The notes: generated by a model not told the origin, from the letters alone. A stretch of 64,000 nucleotides of DNA from Roseibium sp. (GCA_017643925.1 JAEPML010000001.1:372001-436000); one strand, 5' to 3'; counted from the stretch's first letter, positions 28,623 to 37,633 are shown. Numbers and translations are program-made.

Positions 28623-29081
28623 ATGCAGAATCACGACACAAGACACGAAGACCTTTCAATGGACGCCTGGGTCAGGCTTCAGCGCGCAAGCACGGCAGTT
28701 CTGGAGCGGGTGGAAGCGCGGCTGAAGGCGGCCGGCTTTCCCCCCTTGGGTTGGTACGATGTCCTGCTGGAATTGCGCAGGGCCGAGGATCGAAGCCTGC
28801 GGCCTGTCGAGATCGAAAGGCACACGCTGCTTGCCCAGTACAATGTCTCGAGGCTGATCGACAGGATTGCCGCAGCGGGGTATGCGGACAAGAAAAAGTC
28901 GCCAGAAGACGGGCGCGGCATCAAGGTCTGCCTGACACGAAAGGGTGAAACACTGCTGGAAGAAATGTGGCCGGTTTACCGCGAGGCTGTGCAGCGCGAG
29001 TTCGCTGAACACATGTCCGACAGCGACATGAAAACAATCTCGTCGATCCTGAAAAAGCTTGTTTCTCAGTCGGTTAAGTAG
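28623..29081 (+). CDS. MarR family transcriptional regulator
   Basis: This 152-residue winged-helix regulator (from ATG 28623) has the MarR pattern: WYDVLLELRRAEDRSLRPVEIERH for the first helices (partly quoted), LAQYNVSRLIDRIAAAGYADKK as recognition helix and wing lead-in, and EDGRGIKVCLTRKGE as the wing. ATG 28605 is in frame but abuts the last palindrome without a binding site. A Cys in the wing (KVCLT) could be redox-relevant. It is paired with a divergent thiol-type GST, so it probably senses an electrophile or oxidant. Confidence 0.88.
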   Translation: MQNHDTRHEDLSMDAWVRLQRASTAVLERVEARLKAAGFPPLGWYDVLLELRRAEDRSLRPVEIERHTLLAQYNVSRLIDRIAAAGYADKKKSPEDGRGIKVCLTRKGETLLEEMWPVYREAVQREFAEHMSDSDMKTISSILKKLVSQSVK

Positions 29082-29193
29082 AAGGACGAGGATAAGGTAA
29101 TAGGCGCGCACCGGTGACCGAGTAAAGACCTGTCTCGGATGGCAGGTGGACAGGCTGGTTTCGCCGCGGTGGGCTGTCCTTGAAAAAAGCGTC

Positions 29194-29224
29194 TTGACTC
29201 CTGCCGGTCCATCGCGCATTTAAA
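29194..29224 (+). promoter_or_regulatory. Possible promoter of the tyrS leader
   Basis: TTGACT (29194-29199) is followed after 18-19 bases by ATTTAA/TTTAAA (29218-29224). The -10 match is weak. If used, transcription would begin at or next to the A of the leader-peptide ATG at 29230, giving a leaderless leader-peptide message, as known for the Sinorhizobium trpL attenuator. Confidence 0.35.
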
Positions 29225-29229
29225 CTGCC

Positions 29230-29295
29230 ATGACCAAGATGACCGCAACCTTCGTATATTTTTATTACGTCACCGACATATCGGCGGCTGCGTAG
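29230..29295 (+). CDS. Putative tyrS leader peptide (21 residues, Tyr-rich)
   Basis: An ATG-started 21-codon frame ends at TAG 29293-29295. Its middle reads Phe8-Val9-Tyr10-Phe11-Tyr12-Tyr13, three Tyr codons (TAT 29257, TAT 29263, TAC 29266) within four positions, directly before the gene for tyrosyl-tRNA synthetase. No Shine-Dalgarno is visible, which suits a leaderless start. The last codons overlap the segment CGGCGGCT (29282-29289) that can pair with the 5' arm of the downstream terminator. The reading as an attenuator sensor is inference from this arrangement. Confidence 0.65.
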   Translation: MTKMTATFVYFYYVTDISAAA

Positions 29296-29321
29296 GATCT
29301 TGCTCAAGTAACAGACACCTC

Positions 29322-29350
29322 AAAAGCCGCCGCGTCAGGCGGCTTTTTGG
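29322..29350 (+). terminator. Attenuator terminator in the tyrS leader
   Basis: AAAAGCCGCC (29322-29331) pairs with GGCGGCTTTT (29338-29347) around GCGTCA, ending in a T run 40 bases before the tyrS start. An upstream copy of the 3' arm, CGGCGGCT at 29282-29289, is exactly complementary to AGCCGCCG (29325-29332), giving a mutually exclusive antiterminator. Confidence 0.8.
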
Positions 29351-29389
29351 TTTCTGAAGGCTCCTGGCGGGGGAACCAGGAAGCCGAAA

Positions 29390-30667
29390 ATGACCAGACA
29401 CATGATTGAAGCCGGGAAGCCGGCAACAAAACTCAAATCGGAAGCACTTGCCGTGCTTCTGGAGCGTGGGCTCGTGCATCAATGCACGGATATCGATGCG
29501 CTCGACAAGACACTTTCGGAAGGTCCGATTACGGCCTATGCCGGTTTTGACGCGACGGCTGCAAGCCTCCATGTCGGCCATTTGATGCCCCTGATGACCA
29601 TGCGCTGGTTGCAGAAGCTGGGCCACCGGCCGATCGTGGTTCTGGGCGGCGGCACGAGCCAGATCGGCGATCCGAGCTTCCGCAAGGACGCGCGGCCGAT
29701 GCTTGAGGAGCGCCAGATAGCGGCCAACATCGCAACGATCCGGCGGTCGGTCGAACGACTGGTCGACATGGAGGGCGAGGATGGTGCGCTGCTCATCGAC
29801 AATGCCGAATGGCTCAATGAATTCCGCTTCCTTGAATTCCTCCGCGACTATGGCTCCCAGTTCACCGTCAACCGCATGATGACCTTTGACAGCGTGAAGT
29901 CCCGGCTCGAGGCGCAGATGCCGCTGACGGTCCTGGAATTCTGCTACATGATGCTCCAGGCGGTCGATTTCCTGGAACTCTCCAGGCGGCATGACTGTGC
30001 TCTTCAGGTCGGCGGTTCCGACCAATGGGGCAATATCGTCAACGGGGTCGAGCTTGGCCGCCGTGATGGCCGCAAGCTTCACGGACTGACGGTTCCGCTG
30101 CTGACAACGGCCAATGGTTCCAAGATGGGCAAGACAGCAGCCGGCGCCGTCTGGCTGCACCCGGAACATCTCTCCCCCTTCGGCTTCTGGCAATTCTGGC
30201 GCAACACGACTGACGCTGATGTAACCAGGTTCCTGAGGCTCTTCACCGAATTGCCGATGAGCGAGATCGACAGGTTGTCCGCGCTTAAAGGGGTGGAGCT
30301 TAACGAAGCCAAGAAGATCCTGGCCACCCAGGTCACCGCCATTGTGCACGGTCCGGAAGAAGCACGCGCCGCCCTGCAGCAAGGCGATGCGCTGTTTGCG
30401 GGTGAGGGTGAGATTCTCGAGCCGACCCACAAACTTCCGCTCAAGACACTCGCGGATGGTCTCGGGCTGCTCGAGCTTGTCGTTTCTCTCGGCTTTGCCG
30501 GATCCAATGGCGAGGCTCGCCGGCTGGTGGAAGGCGGAGCGGTTCGCCTCAACAACCAGATCGTGGACAATCCCAAGCGGCGGATCGCAACCGGCGACCT
30601 CAAGGCGGATGACCGGCTTGCAGTCTCCGTCGGCAAGCGTCGCAAGGCTCTGGTTGGTTTTGAATGA
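29390..30667 (+). CDS. tyrS: Tyrosyl-tRNA synthetase
   Basis: This 425-residue class I synthetase charges tRNA-Tyr. The HIGH-type motif is ASLHVGHL and the KMSKS-type motif is SKMGKT. The C-terminal S4-like RNA-binding domain is clear (NGEARRLVEGGAVRLNNQ). The leader (29230-29350) carries a Tyr-rich peptide and a terminator with a competing antiterminator, so expression is probably raised when charged tRNA-Tyr runs low. CAGGAAG precedes ATG 29390. Confidence 0.96.
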   Translation: MTRHMIEAGKPATKLKSEALAVLLERGLVHQCTDIDALDKTLSEGPITAYAGFDATAASLHVGHLMPLMTMRWLQKLGHRPIVVLGGGTSQIGDPSFRKDARPMLEERQIAANIATIRRSVERLVDMEGEDGALLIDNAEWLNEFRFLEFLRDYGSQFTVNRMMTFDSVKSRLEAQMPLTVLEFCYMMLQAVDFLELSRRHDCALQVGGSDQWGNIVNGVELGRRDGRKLHGLTVPLLTTANGSKMGKTAAGAVWLHPEHLSPFGFWQFWRNTTDADVTRFLRLFTELPMSEIDRLSALKGVELNEAKKILATQVTAIVHGPEEARAALQQGDALFAGEGEILEPTHKLPLKTLADGLGLLELVVSLGFAGSNGEARRLVEGGAVRLNNQIVDNPKRRIATGDLKADDRLAVSVGKRRKALVGFE

Positions 30668-30681
30668 GAAAGCAAAACATC

Positions 30682-30707
30682 GGAGCCGGGCTTTAGCGCC
30701 CGGCTCC
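30682..30707. terminator. Hairpin between convergent tyrS and tautomerase genes
   Basis: GGAGCCGGGC (30682-30691) pairs perfectly with GCCCGGCTCC (30698-30707) around TTTAGC. It lacks a T tract on the + side, so it is a weak or Rho-assisted terminator serving both convergent genes. Confidence 0.5.
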
Positions 30708-30720
30708 AGTCTGGACCGTT

Positions 30721-30930
30721 CTATTTTGCTGCGAGCTGGGCGCGATAATCTTCGGCGGGCAAGCCGCCAATGCCCCAGCTTTCAAGCTCCACTTCCTCGA
30801 TAACGACGAAGGTGGTTGCCGGGTTCTTGTCCAGAACGTCGACCAGGAGATCCGTTGCCCCCTTGATAAGCTGCTTCTTCTGCTCCGTCGTGACACCTTC
30901 GCGGGTCACCTGGATGTTCACATAAGGCAT
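30721..30930 (-). CDS. 4-oxalocrotonate tautomerase family protein
   Basis: This 69-residue protein starts MPYVNIQVTREGVT, leaving the catalytic N-terminal proline after Met removal, and continues with the QKKQLIKGATDLLVDVL helix typical of the tautomerase superfamily. It probably interconverts enol and keto forms of a dicarboxylate or is a promiscuous member. It lies 2 bases after the NTF2-like gene and ends the operon GST-NTF2-tautomerase. Confidence 0.88.
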   Translation of the reverse strand: MPYVNIQVTREGVTTEQKKQLIKGATDLLVDVLDKNPATTFVVIEEVELESWGIGGLPAEDYRAQLAAK

Positions 30931-30932
30931 GC

Positions 30933-31319
30933 TCAAGTGCCTCCGGTTTCGCGTGGTTTGATCTGGAAGATTTTCGACATGATCTGCCAACGGCCTTCGT
31001 CCCTGACGAAAGTCAGGAAGTCGACAAAGTCGCTGTTGCCGATGCTGCACCGAACACGGGCAAAGGCGGTGTTGTCACCGGCAAGCTGGATCTCGTCGAT
31101 GGCATCCGTGCGGACCTCACCCCGTGAAGCTGGCGAGGTTCGAGCCGCGACCACCGGGACATATTCTGCCATCGTGCGATAAAGCAGCGGTGCTTCGTCG
31201 GCCGTTGCGTAGATTGCCTTCGGATGAAAAACCTTCTGCAGGAGTTCGGTATCGCATTGATAGAGCGCCTCGAAATACTCCGAGATCACGCCTTGCAGGT
31301 CGTTCAACGCGCTGCTCAT
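30933..31319 (-). CDS. NTF2-like (SnoaL/lumazine-binding type) protein
   Basis: This 128-residue protein has the NTF2-like cone-fold pattern: an N-terminal helix (LQGVISEYFEALYQCDTELLQKVFHPKA, partly quoted), then strands ending in WQIMSKIFQIKP. Such proteins are small-molecule-binding enzymes or accessory proteins; no active-site set identifies a reaction. ATG 31319 overlaps the GST stop codon by 4 bases, so translation is coupled. Confidence 0.82.
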   Translation of the reverse strand: MSSALNDLQGVISEYFEALYQCDTELLQKVFHPKAIYATADEAPLLYRTMAEYVPVVAARTSPASRGEVRTDAIDEIQLAGDNTAFARVRCSIGNSDFVDFLTFVRDEGRWQIMSKIFQIKPRETGGT

Positions 31320-31930
31320 GCCGCAAGGCCTTCTTCACGCAATGTCTGCTGTGCCGCAGGGCGGGCGGCAATTTTTTCGACATAGGCCTTGGTTCTTGGC
31401 CAGGCTTCCAGCGACACCCCGATGAAGTTGCTCCAGTTCAGAATGACGAAGGCATAGGCGTCTGCGACAGAGAAGGTTTCACCCAGCAGGAAGGGGCTCT
31501 CCTTCGGCAAAATCGCATCAAATTGTGCAATCGTGTCATTCAGTTTCGTCGCGTGAGCGGCCTTTTCTTCCTCCGAGAACGCCACGCCGCTGAAATAGGG
31601 GCTGAACCCCTTGTGCAGCTCGGAGGAAAGGAAGCTCAACAGCTCAAGCTGACGATACTTCTTCAAGGGAGCTGAATTGTCGTTGGAGGCAAACCCCGGG
31701 AGCTGCTCGCTCAGCCATTGAAGCACGGCCACGTTCTCCGTAAGCACTTCACCATTTTCAAGCTGGAGCGCCGGAACGTATCCACGCGGGTTGGTTGTTC
31801 CGTAGGACGCTCCGGTTTCAGTGGTGCCGGCATCGGTGTCGACTTTCTCCAGCTGGTAGTCGACACCAGCCTCGTTGAGGAGAATGTGGGCGGCCATGGA
31901 ACAGGCACCGGGCTTGTAGAAGAGTTTCAT
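31316..31930 (-). CDS. Glutathione S-transferase, beta class-like
   Basis: This 204-residue GST begins MKLFYKPGACSMAAHILLNE, which contains the bacterial beta-class Cys10 and the usual KPGACS signature. TENVAVLQWL is the glutathione gamma-glutamyl site region, and the C-terminal domain shows PFLLGETFSVADAYAFV. It conjugates or reduces electrophiles with glutathione. It is first in an operon with NTF2-like and tautomerase genes and divergent from an HxlR regulator that probably controls it. Confidence 0.92.
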   Translation of the reverse strand: MKLFYKPGACSMAAHILLNEAGVDYQLEKVDTDAGTTETGASYGTTNPRGYVPALQLENGEVLTENVAVLQWLSEQLPGFASNDNSAPLKKYRQLELLSFLSSELHKGFSPYFSGVAFSEEEKAAHATKLNDTIAQFDAILPKESPFLLGETFSVADAYAFVILNWSNFIGVSLEAWPRTKAYVEKIAARPAAQQTLREEGLAA

Positions 31931-31984
31931 GAGGTAGATCCTTCCTGTGTTGCGATGACCGGAAGGTGTTTCTTTTGGTTTCCT

Positions 31985-32028
31985 TTGACAAGTAGGTTTC
32001 TAATGGTAACTATGTTTTTCGAGTTACC
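31985..32028. promoter_or_regulatory. Promoter region with GGTAAC-N12-GTTACC operator
   Basis: TTGACA (31985-31990) faces the HxlR gene. A perfect inverted repeat GGTAAC (32005-32010) / GTTACC (32023-32028) covers the expected -10 and start region. It is a likely HxlR-type operator for the divergent GST operon and the hxlR-hydrolase operon. Confidence 0.6.
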
Positions 32029-32062
32029 CGAGAGAAACCTGATTTTCGAACGAGGCCCGGCA

Positions 32063-32437
32063 ATGCCGCTCAAAATGCGCAAGAATCGCAGTCCGAAACC
32101 ACCCGAACCCTGCCTGCTGACAGAGTGCATGCAGGTGATTGCGGGCGCCTGGGCACCGAATGTGATCTGGAGCCTGCGCGCGGGCCCGCGCCGCTTCAGC
32201 GAGCTCAAGGTGGATATACCACCTGTCTCCTCGAAGGTTCTGTCCGCACGTCTTTCGGAGCTGGAAGAGCGCGGTGTCCTCCTGCGCCATGTCCGGCCGA
32301 CATCGCCGCCCTCCGTGGAATATGAGCTGACAGATCTGGGAGAGGAACTGATCCCGGCGCTTGAGGCCATCGTCGAGGTTGGGCACAAGCTGAAGGCAAG
32401 ACGAGGATATCACGCTGTCGCCGAAGCCGCCGAGTGA
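32063..32437 (+). CDS. HxlR family transcriptional regulator
   Basis: From ATG 32063 the protein is 124 residues with the HxlR winged-helix pattern: CLLTECMQVIAGAWAPNVIWSL at the start (partly quoted; a Cys near the N terminus is common in redox or aldehyde-sensing members), RRFSELKVDIPPVSSKVLSARLSELEERGVL as the recognition unit (partly quoted) and VEYELTDLGEEL as the wing. Upstream in-frame ATGs at 32002 and 32011 are possible but fall in the operator. It is co-transcribed with the alpha/beta hydrolase gene. Confidence 0.88.
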   Translation: MPLKMRKNRSPKPPEPCLLTECMQVIAGAWAPNVIWSLRAGPRRFSELKVDIPPVSSKVLSARLSELEERGVLLRHVRPTSPPSVEYELTDLGEELIPALEAIVEVGHKLKARRGYHAVAEAAE

Positions 32438-32457
32438 GGCCGGCAGGGAGTTTCTCA

Positions 32458-33174
32458 ATGAAATCAAGAACCTTCGTTTTGGTGCATGGTGTCTGGCACG
32501 GCGGTTGGTGCTGGTCGAGGCTGGCTGGCATTCTGACAGCGAGGGGCCACCGGGTCAGCGCAATCACGCAAACGGGCCTCGGGGAAAGGGCCCATCTCCT
32601 GAGTGCCGACATCACGCTGGAAACCTTCGTCGACGACATCGTCCAGCACATGACCTTCGAAGATCTCTCCGACGTCATACTGGTCGGTCACAGCTTTGGC
32701 GGTGCGCCGGCTACTGGCGTCGCGGACAGGATACCGGAACGGATCACCAAACTGATCTATCTGGACGCAATCATGTTGAACTCCGGTGAAACCTGGTTCG
32801 ACCTCCTGCCGGAAGAACTCGCCAGGGATCGAGCCAAACTGGCCGAGGAAAGCAGCGGTGGGCTTAGCCTGCCACCCGCACCCGTTCAGAGTTTCGGCAT
32901 TACCGAGCCAGAAGATGCTGCCTTTCTTGAACCGCGCCTGACGCCGCATCCTTTCAGGACGTTCACGACCGGGCTCACGCTGTCGGGCCCCGTCGGCAAT
33001 GGTTTGCCGGCCGCTTACATCCAGTGCACGCAGCCTGCCTATCCGCCAGCAAAGATCGCGCTGGAACGGGCGCGACAGCGCAGCTGGCCTGTGGCGCAGA
33101 TCAGGACCGGTCACGATGCCATGGTCACGGCCCCACAAGGCCTTGCAGATCTTCTGGAGACCTTGGCGCTTTGA
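32458..33174 (+). CDS. Alpha/beta hydrolase (esterase-like)
   Basis: This 238-residue protein starts MKSRTFVLVHGVWHGGWCW, with the oxyanion HG motif, and has the nucleophile elbow GHSFGG and a C-terminal catalytic His in IRTGHDAMVT. It resembles plant methyl-ester esterase and EstC-type hydrolases. The substrate is unknown. ATG 32458 has GGGAG upstream; a GTG at 32434 overlapping the HxlR stop is less likely. It follows the HxlR gene by 20 bases. Confidence 0.88.
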   Translation: MKSRTFVLVHGVWHGGWCWSRLAGILTARGHRVSAITQTGLGERAHLLSADITLETFVDDIVQHMTFEDLSDVILVGHSFGGAPATGVADRIPERITKLIYLDAIMLNSGETWFDLLPEELARDRAKLAEESSGGLSLPPAPVQSFGITEPEDAAFLEPRLTPHPFRTFTTGLTLSGPVGNGLPAAYIQCTQPAYPPAKIALERARQRSWPVAQIRTGHDAMVTAPQGLADLLETLAL

Positions 33175-33291
33175 AGTGACCAGGGTCTTCTTCTGACCTG
33201 CCATGCCACCAGATATTGCTGTCCCGGACATGATCCGGAACCAGTCGCTTGCTCCGGTCGGTACGAACCCTGACCTGGGTTGCCAGCCAGG

Positions 33292-33319
33292 GCCGTCCCG
33301 GCTCGGTGGCCGGGACGGC
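33292..33319. repeat. Palindromic GTCCCGG-type element between convergent genes
   Basis: GCCGTCCCGGC (33292-33302) and GCCGGGACGGC (33309-33319) form a perfect 11-bp hairpin with a TCGGTG loop. A related GTCCCGG/CCGGGAC hairpin lies at 42031-42052. A second hairpin, GGAGGCGG/CCGCCTCC (33347-33354 and 33365-33372), follows before the aldehyde dehydrogenase stop. None has a T tract. The rest of 33175-33393 shows no gene. Confidence 0.55.
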
Positions 33320-33393
33320 AAATGCTTGTGTTCAGCTGAGGCAATCGGAGGCGGCCCGAACAGACCGCCTCCAAAGGATGGTCCCGAGGGGCC

Positions 33394-34914
33394 TCAGAAG
33401 AAGCCCAGCTTGTTCGGGTTGTAGCTGACCAGCATGTTCTTGGTCTGCTGATAGTGGTTCAGCATCATCTTGTGGGTCTCGCGTCCGATACCGGACTGCT
33501 TGTAACCACCAAAGGCCGCGTGGGCCGGGTAGGCGTGGTAGTTGTTCACCCAGACGCGGCCGGCCTCGATCGAACGGCCGAAACGGTAGCAGGTATTGGC
33601 ATCGCGCGACCAGACACCGGCTCCGAGGCCGTACATCGTGTCATTGGCAATCGCGAGCGCCTCCGCCTCATCCTTGAAGGTGGTAACGGAGACGACCGGG
33701 CCGAAGATCTCCTCCTGAAAGACGCGCATCTTGTTGTGGCCCTTCAGAATCGTCGGCTGGATGTAGAAGCCTCCGGACAGTTCACCCTCGAACCTGGTTT
33801 CGCCACCGCCGACGAGAACTTCTGCACCTTCCTCGACGCCGATATTGAGATAGGACAGGATCTTGTCCTGCTGTTCCCGGCTGGCCTGTGCACCGACCAT
33901 GGTGTCGATGGCGCGCGGGTCGCCTTGCTTGATGGCTTTCACCCGTTCGATCGCCCGCTCGATAAAGGCTTCGTAGATGTCTTCCTGGATCAGGGCGCGG
34001 CTCGGGCAGGTGCAGACCTCACCCTGGTTGAAGGCAAAGAGCACGAACCCTTCGATGGCCTTGTCCAGAAACGCGTCGTCCTCGCGCATCACATCGGAGA
34101 AGAAGATGTTGGGAGACTTGCCGCCGAGCTCCAGCGTAACCGGGATCAGGTTCTCGGTCGCATATTGCATGATCAGGCGACCGGTCTGGGTCGAACCGGT
34201 AAAGGCGATCTTGGCAATGCGCCCCGATTTCGCCAAGGGCGCGCCAACTTCGGCGCCGTAGCCGTTGACGATGTTCAGGACACCCTCCGGCAGGAGGTCG
34301 CCGATCAGTTCCACCAGGACCATGATTGCAGCAGGCGTCTGTTCGGCGGGTTTGAGGACAACGCAGTTGCCGGCGGCAAGGGCAGGGGCCAGCTTCCAGG
34401 CCGCCATCAGGATGGAAAAATTCCAGGGAATGATCTGACCGACAACACCGAGTGGCTCATGGAAGTGGTAGGCGATCGTGTCGGCGTCGATCTCCGACAT
34501 GGAACCTTCCTGGCTGCGCAGGACACCGGCGAAGTAACGGAAGTGATCGACAGAAAGCGGAATGTCCGCATTGGCCGTCTCCCGGATCGGCTTGCCGTTG
34601 TCCCAGGTTTCCGCCTTGGCCAGAAGGTCCAGATTGTCTTCCATCACATCGGCGATCTTCAACAGGATGTTGGCGCGTTCTGCTGCAGGCGTCTTGCCCC
34701 ATGCGTCCTTCGCCGCATGCGCGGCATCAAGGGCAAGGTCGACATCGGCTGCATCGGAGCGTGCCACCTCGCAGACCGTCAGGCCCGAGATCGGGGTGAT
34801 GTTGTTGAAGTACCGGCCATTGACCGGTGCAACGAATTTCCCGCCGATGAAATTGTCGTAGCGTTGCGCGAAAGGAGACTCGTTTTCCTTCGCGAAACTG
34901 GGCATCTCGTTCAT
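33394..34914 (-). CDS. NAD-dependent aldehyde dehydrogenase (AcoD/ExaC type)
   Basis: This 506-residue enzyme oxidises aldehydes to acids. The catalytic Cys301 lies in FNQGEVC301TC303PSR, where the second Cys is characteristic of the AcoD/ExaC acetaldehyde dehydrogenase group; the general base Glu is in [10 protein letters not shown] and the cofactor loop in [12 protein letters not shown] 34914 with GGAGGAAAT is the start; 44 in-frame codons upstream belong to the leader. The leader can fold so that the Shine-Dalgarno is base-paired. A GAF-Fis regulator gene lies directly upstream on the same strand. Confidence 0.94.
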   Translation of the reverse strand: MNEMPSFAKENESPFAQRYDNFIGGKFVAPVNGRYFNNITPISGLTVCEVARSDAADVDLALDAAHAAKDAWGKTPAAERANILLKIADVMEDNLDLLAKAETWDNGKPIRETANADIPLSVDHFRYFAGVLRSQEGSMSEIDADTIAYHFHEPLGVVGQIIPWNFSILMAAWKLAPALAAGNCVVLKPAEQTPAAIMVLVELIGDLLPEGVLNIVNGYGAEVGAPLAKSGRIAKIAFTGSTQTGRLIMQYATENLIPVTLELGGKSPNIFFSDVMREDDAFLDKAIEGFVLFAFNQGEVCTCPSRALIQEDIYEAFIERAIERVKAIKQGDPRAIDTMVGAQASREQQDKILSYLNIGVEEGAEVLVGGGETRFEGELSGGFYIQPTILKGHNKMRVFQEEIFGPVVSVTTFKDEAEALAIANDTMYGLGAGVWSRDANTCYRFGRSIEAGRVWVNNYHAYPAHAAFGGYKQSGIGRETHKMMLNHYQQTKNMLVSYNPNKLGFF

Positions 34915-34920
34915 GATATT

Positions 34921-34973
34921 TCCTCCAATTGCCTGGTCCTCCGCCAGGGATCGGAGGAAACTGCATTGGAGGA
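34921..34973 (-). promoter_or_regulatory. Leader hairpin that hides the aldehyde dehydrogenase Shine-Dalgarno
   Basis: On the - strand, TCCTCCAAT (34973-34965) pairs with ATTGGAGGA (34929-34921), which contains the Shine-Dalgarno. Inside it TCCTCCG pairs with CGGAGGA around an 8-base loop. The nested 9 + 7 bp structure ends 6 bases before the ATG and should block initiation unless opened. Confidence 0.55.
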
Positions 34974-35012
34974 GATTTGTTGTCAGCGGGGGAAAAATCG
35001 TTTCCGGAGTGA

Positions 35013-35034
35013 CCTGTCTCAGGGCCGAGACAGG
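35013..35034. promoter_or_regulatory. Operator candidate TGTCTC-N6-GAGACA before the aldehyde dehydrogenase gene
   Basis: CCTGTCTC (35013-35020) and GAGACAGG (35027-35034) form a perfect 8-bp inverted repeat about 100 bases before the aldehyde dehydrogenase start. A matching site (36133-36154) lies before the regulator gene. It could also end the regulator message, but no T tract follows. Confidence 0.6.
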
Positions 35035-35042
35035 CGCTTCGA

Positions 35043-35990
35043 TCAATCGCTGATGCCGAGCCTTTTCATGCGCCGGTAGAGCGTCGCGCGACCGACACTA
35101 AGTGCCCTCGCAGCTTCCGAGACATTGCCATTTGCCCGCGCCAGCGCGCGCATGACGGCGGCGCGTTCGGCCTTTTCAAAGCCTGTCGGCCCATCGCCGC
35201 GGCCCAGCAGGTCGGACGCGGGAATGGGCGAAATCGGACCTGCCGCACCAAGGCCAAAGGCCTTGCGGGCACCGCGCGTGGCTCCGACCACGATATCGTC
35301 GGTGTCCACCGCCAAAAGCATGGCCGTATCCGTCGGGTCCTTGTCGGCAAAGACGATCCGGCTGCTCTTGTAGGCAGCACGGAACGTATCGACTTCGATC
35401 TGGCGCGCGGTCTGCGCGACCATCGCTGCGATCAGGCGGTTGAAGGCCTGTGTCTGGTCGAACCGGGCAGAGGAAACGTCAAGGGCGCCTGCTATGTGAC
35501 CGTCCGGCCCATAGATTGGTGCGTCCATGCAGCTCATGGCCGCGTTTTGGGCCAGGAAGTGTTCGTCCCGGTGCACGATAACGTTCCGCTCTTCCGCGAT
35601 ACAGGTACCGACACCGTTGGTTCCAACAGCTGCCTCGCTCCAGTCGGCACCCTGTGCCAGACCCCAGTCTTCAAAGACGTCCTGGTCGGCTGCGGTGCAC
35701 CGCTGGTCCAGGATGACACCGTCGGCATCCGTCAGGACAACGGTGCATCCCGACTGTCCGACAAGCCCGAACAGCTGGTCCAGTTTGGGGGCGGCGATCT
35801 GTAGAAAGGCACCGACATCATCGCGCCGCCTGCGAAGGGTGGCTTCGTCGAGCCGGTCCGGTGCGCGCTGCTCCCCCGGATGGAGGCCATGCTGGTTTAT
35901 CGATCTGCGCCAGGATGCAGCAATTCGCGACACCGCCGGTGCCGACCCGGACTCAACGGTTCGAAATACGGTTTCGACATGATCCTTCAT
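35043..35990 (-). CDS. GAF-Fis type transcriptional regulator (AcoR-like, no AAA+ domain)
   Basis: From ATG 35990 the protein is 315 residues. The N-terminal half resembles the AcoR sensor: a short lead ([15 protein letters not shown]), then a GAF domain around residues 80-190 with [18 protein letters not shown] and [11 protein letters not shown]. The C terminus is a Fis-type helix-turn-helix ([23 protein letters not shown]). The ~240-residue AAA+ domain with GAFTGA that activates sigma-54 is absent; only ~80 residues lie between GAF and HTH. It therefore cannot act as a normal sigma-54 activator. It probably controls the adjacent aldehyde dehydrogenase gene in response to an alcohol, aldehyde or acetoin-like ligand. 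Confidence 0.87.
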   Translation of the reverse strand: MKDHVETVFRTVESGSAPAVSRIAASWRRSINQHGLHPGEQRAPDRLDEATLRRRRDDVGAFLQIAAPKLDQLFGLVGQSGCTVVLTDADGVILDQRCTAADQDVFEDWGLAQGADWSEAAVGTNGVGTCIAEERNVIVHRDEHFLAQNAAMSCMDAPIYGPDGHIAGALDVSSARFDQTQAFNRLIAAMVAQTARQIEVDTFRAAYKSSRIVFADKDPTDTAMLLAVDTDDIVVGATRGARKAFGLGAAGPISPIPASDLLGRGDGPTGFEKAERAAVMRALARANGNVSEAARALSVGRATLYRRMKRLGISD

Positions 35991-36132
35991 GAATGCAATC
36001 AGGGATCTCGAGCAGAAGGCCTTTTCGGCTCTTTGCGCTCCTGATCCGTTCCTCCCAAAACGTCCAAAAGACATGCCAGAATGGCGGCAGCCGCCAAAAG
36101 TTGCAAGCAGGCAGTTCGAGCCATTGCTCCAA

Positions 36133-36154
36133 TGTGTTTCAGTTTTGAGACACA
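36133..36154. promoter_or_regulatory. Operator candidate TGTTTC-N6-GAGACA before the GAF-Fis regulator gene
   Basis: TGTGTTTC (36133-36140) and GAGACACA (36147-36154), separated by AGTTTT, form a near-perfect inverted repeat with the same spacing and core as the site at 35013-35034. The position, ~145 bases before the regulator start, suits autoregulation. No gene is seen in the rest of 35991-36279. Confidence 0.6.
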
Positions 36155-36279
36155 TGCGTTGCTCGGGGCAGTCGTTGGCCTGCCACTTCAGCAAGACGCT
36201 CCAGAAGAGCCCAATGAATTTTGCAGGCGCGATGAAAACGGATCTTTTCTTGCGTTACCGCGCAAAAGCGAAAAGAAAA

Positions 36280-36315
36280 CCCCGCCTCCTGTTCTGGGAG
36301 GCGGGGAGTTTTTTT
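36280..36315 (-). terminator. Terminator of ccrM (bidirectional)
   Basis: CCCCGCCTCC (36280-36289) pairs with GGAGGCGGGG (36297-36306). On the - strand it is followed by TTTTCTTTTC, on the + strand by AGTTTTTTT. It ends the ccrM message about 40 bases past the stop codon. Confidence 0.8.
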
Positions 36316-36353
36316 CGCGGGGAACGCGAAGGTTGCTTCTTGTTGTGGCCTGC

Positions 36354-37628
<1,275 letters not shown>

Positions 37629-37633
37629 CGGGG

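Noticed and set aside
34915..35042. Sigma-54 -24/-12 promoter before the aldehyde dehydrogenase gene
   Set aside because: No TGGCAC-N5-TTGC-like element is present, which agrees with the missing AAA+ domain in the regulator.
33454..35079. 541-codon + strand frame opposite the aldehyde dehydrogenase
   Set aside because: The - strand frame carries the catalytic Cys301, Glu and cofactor motifs; the + frame has none.
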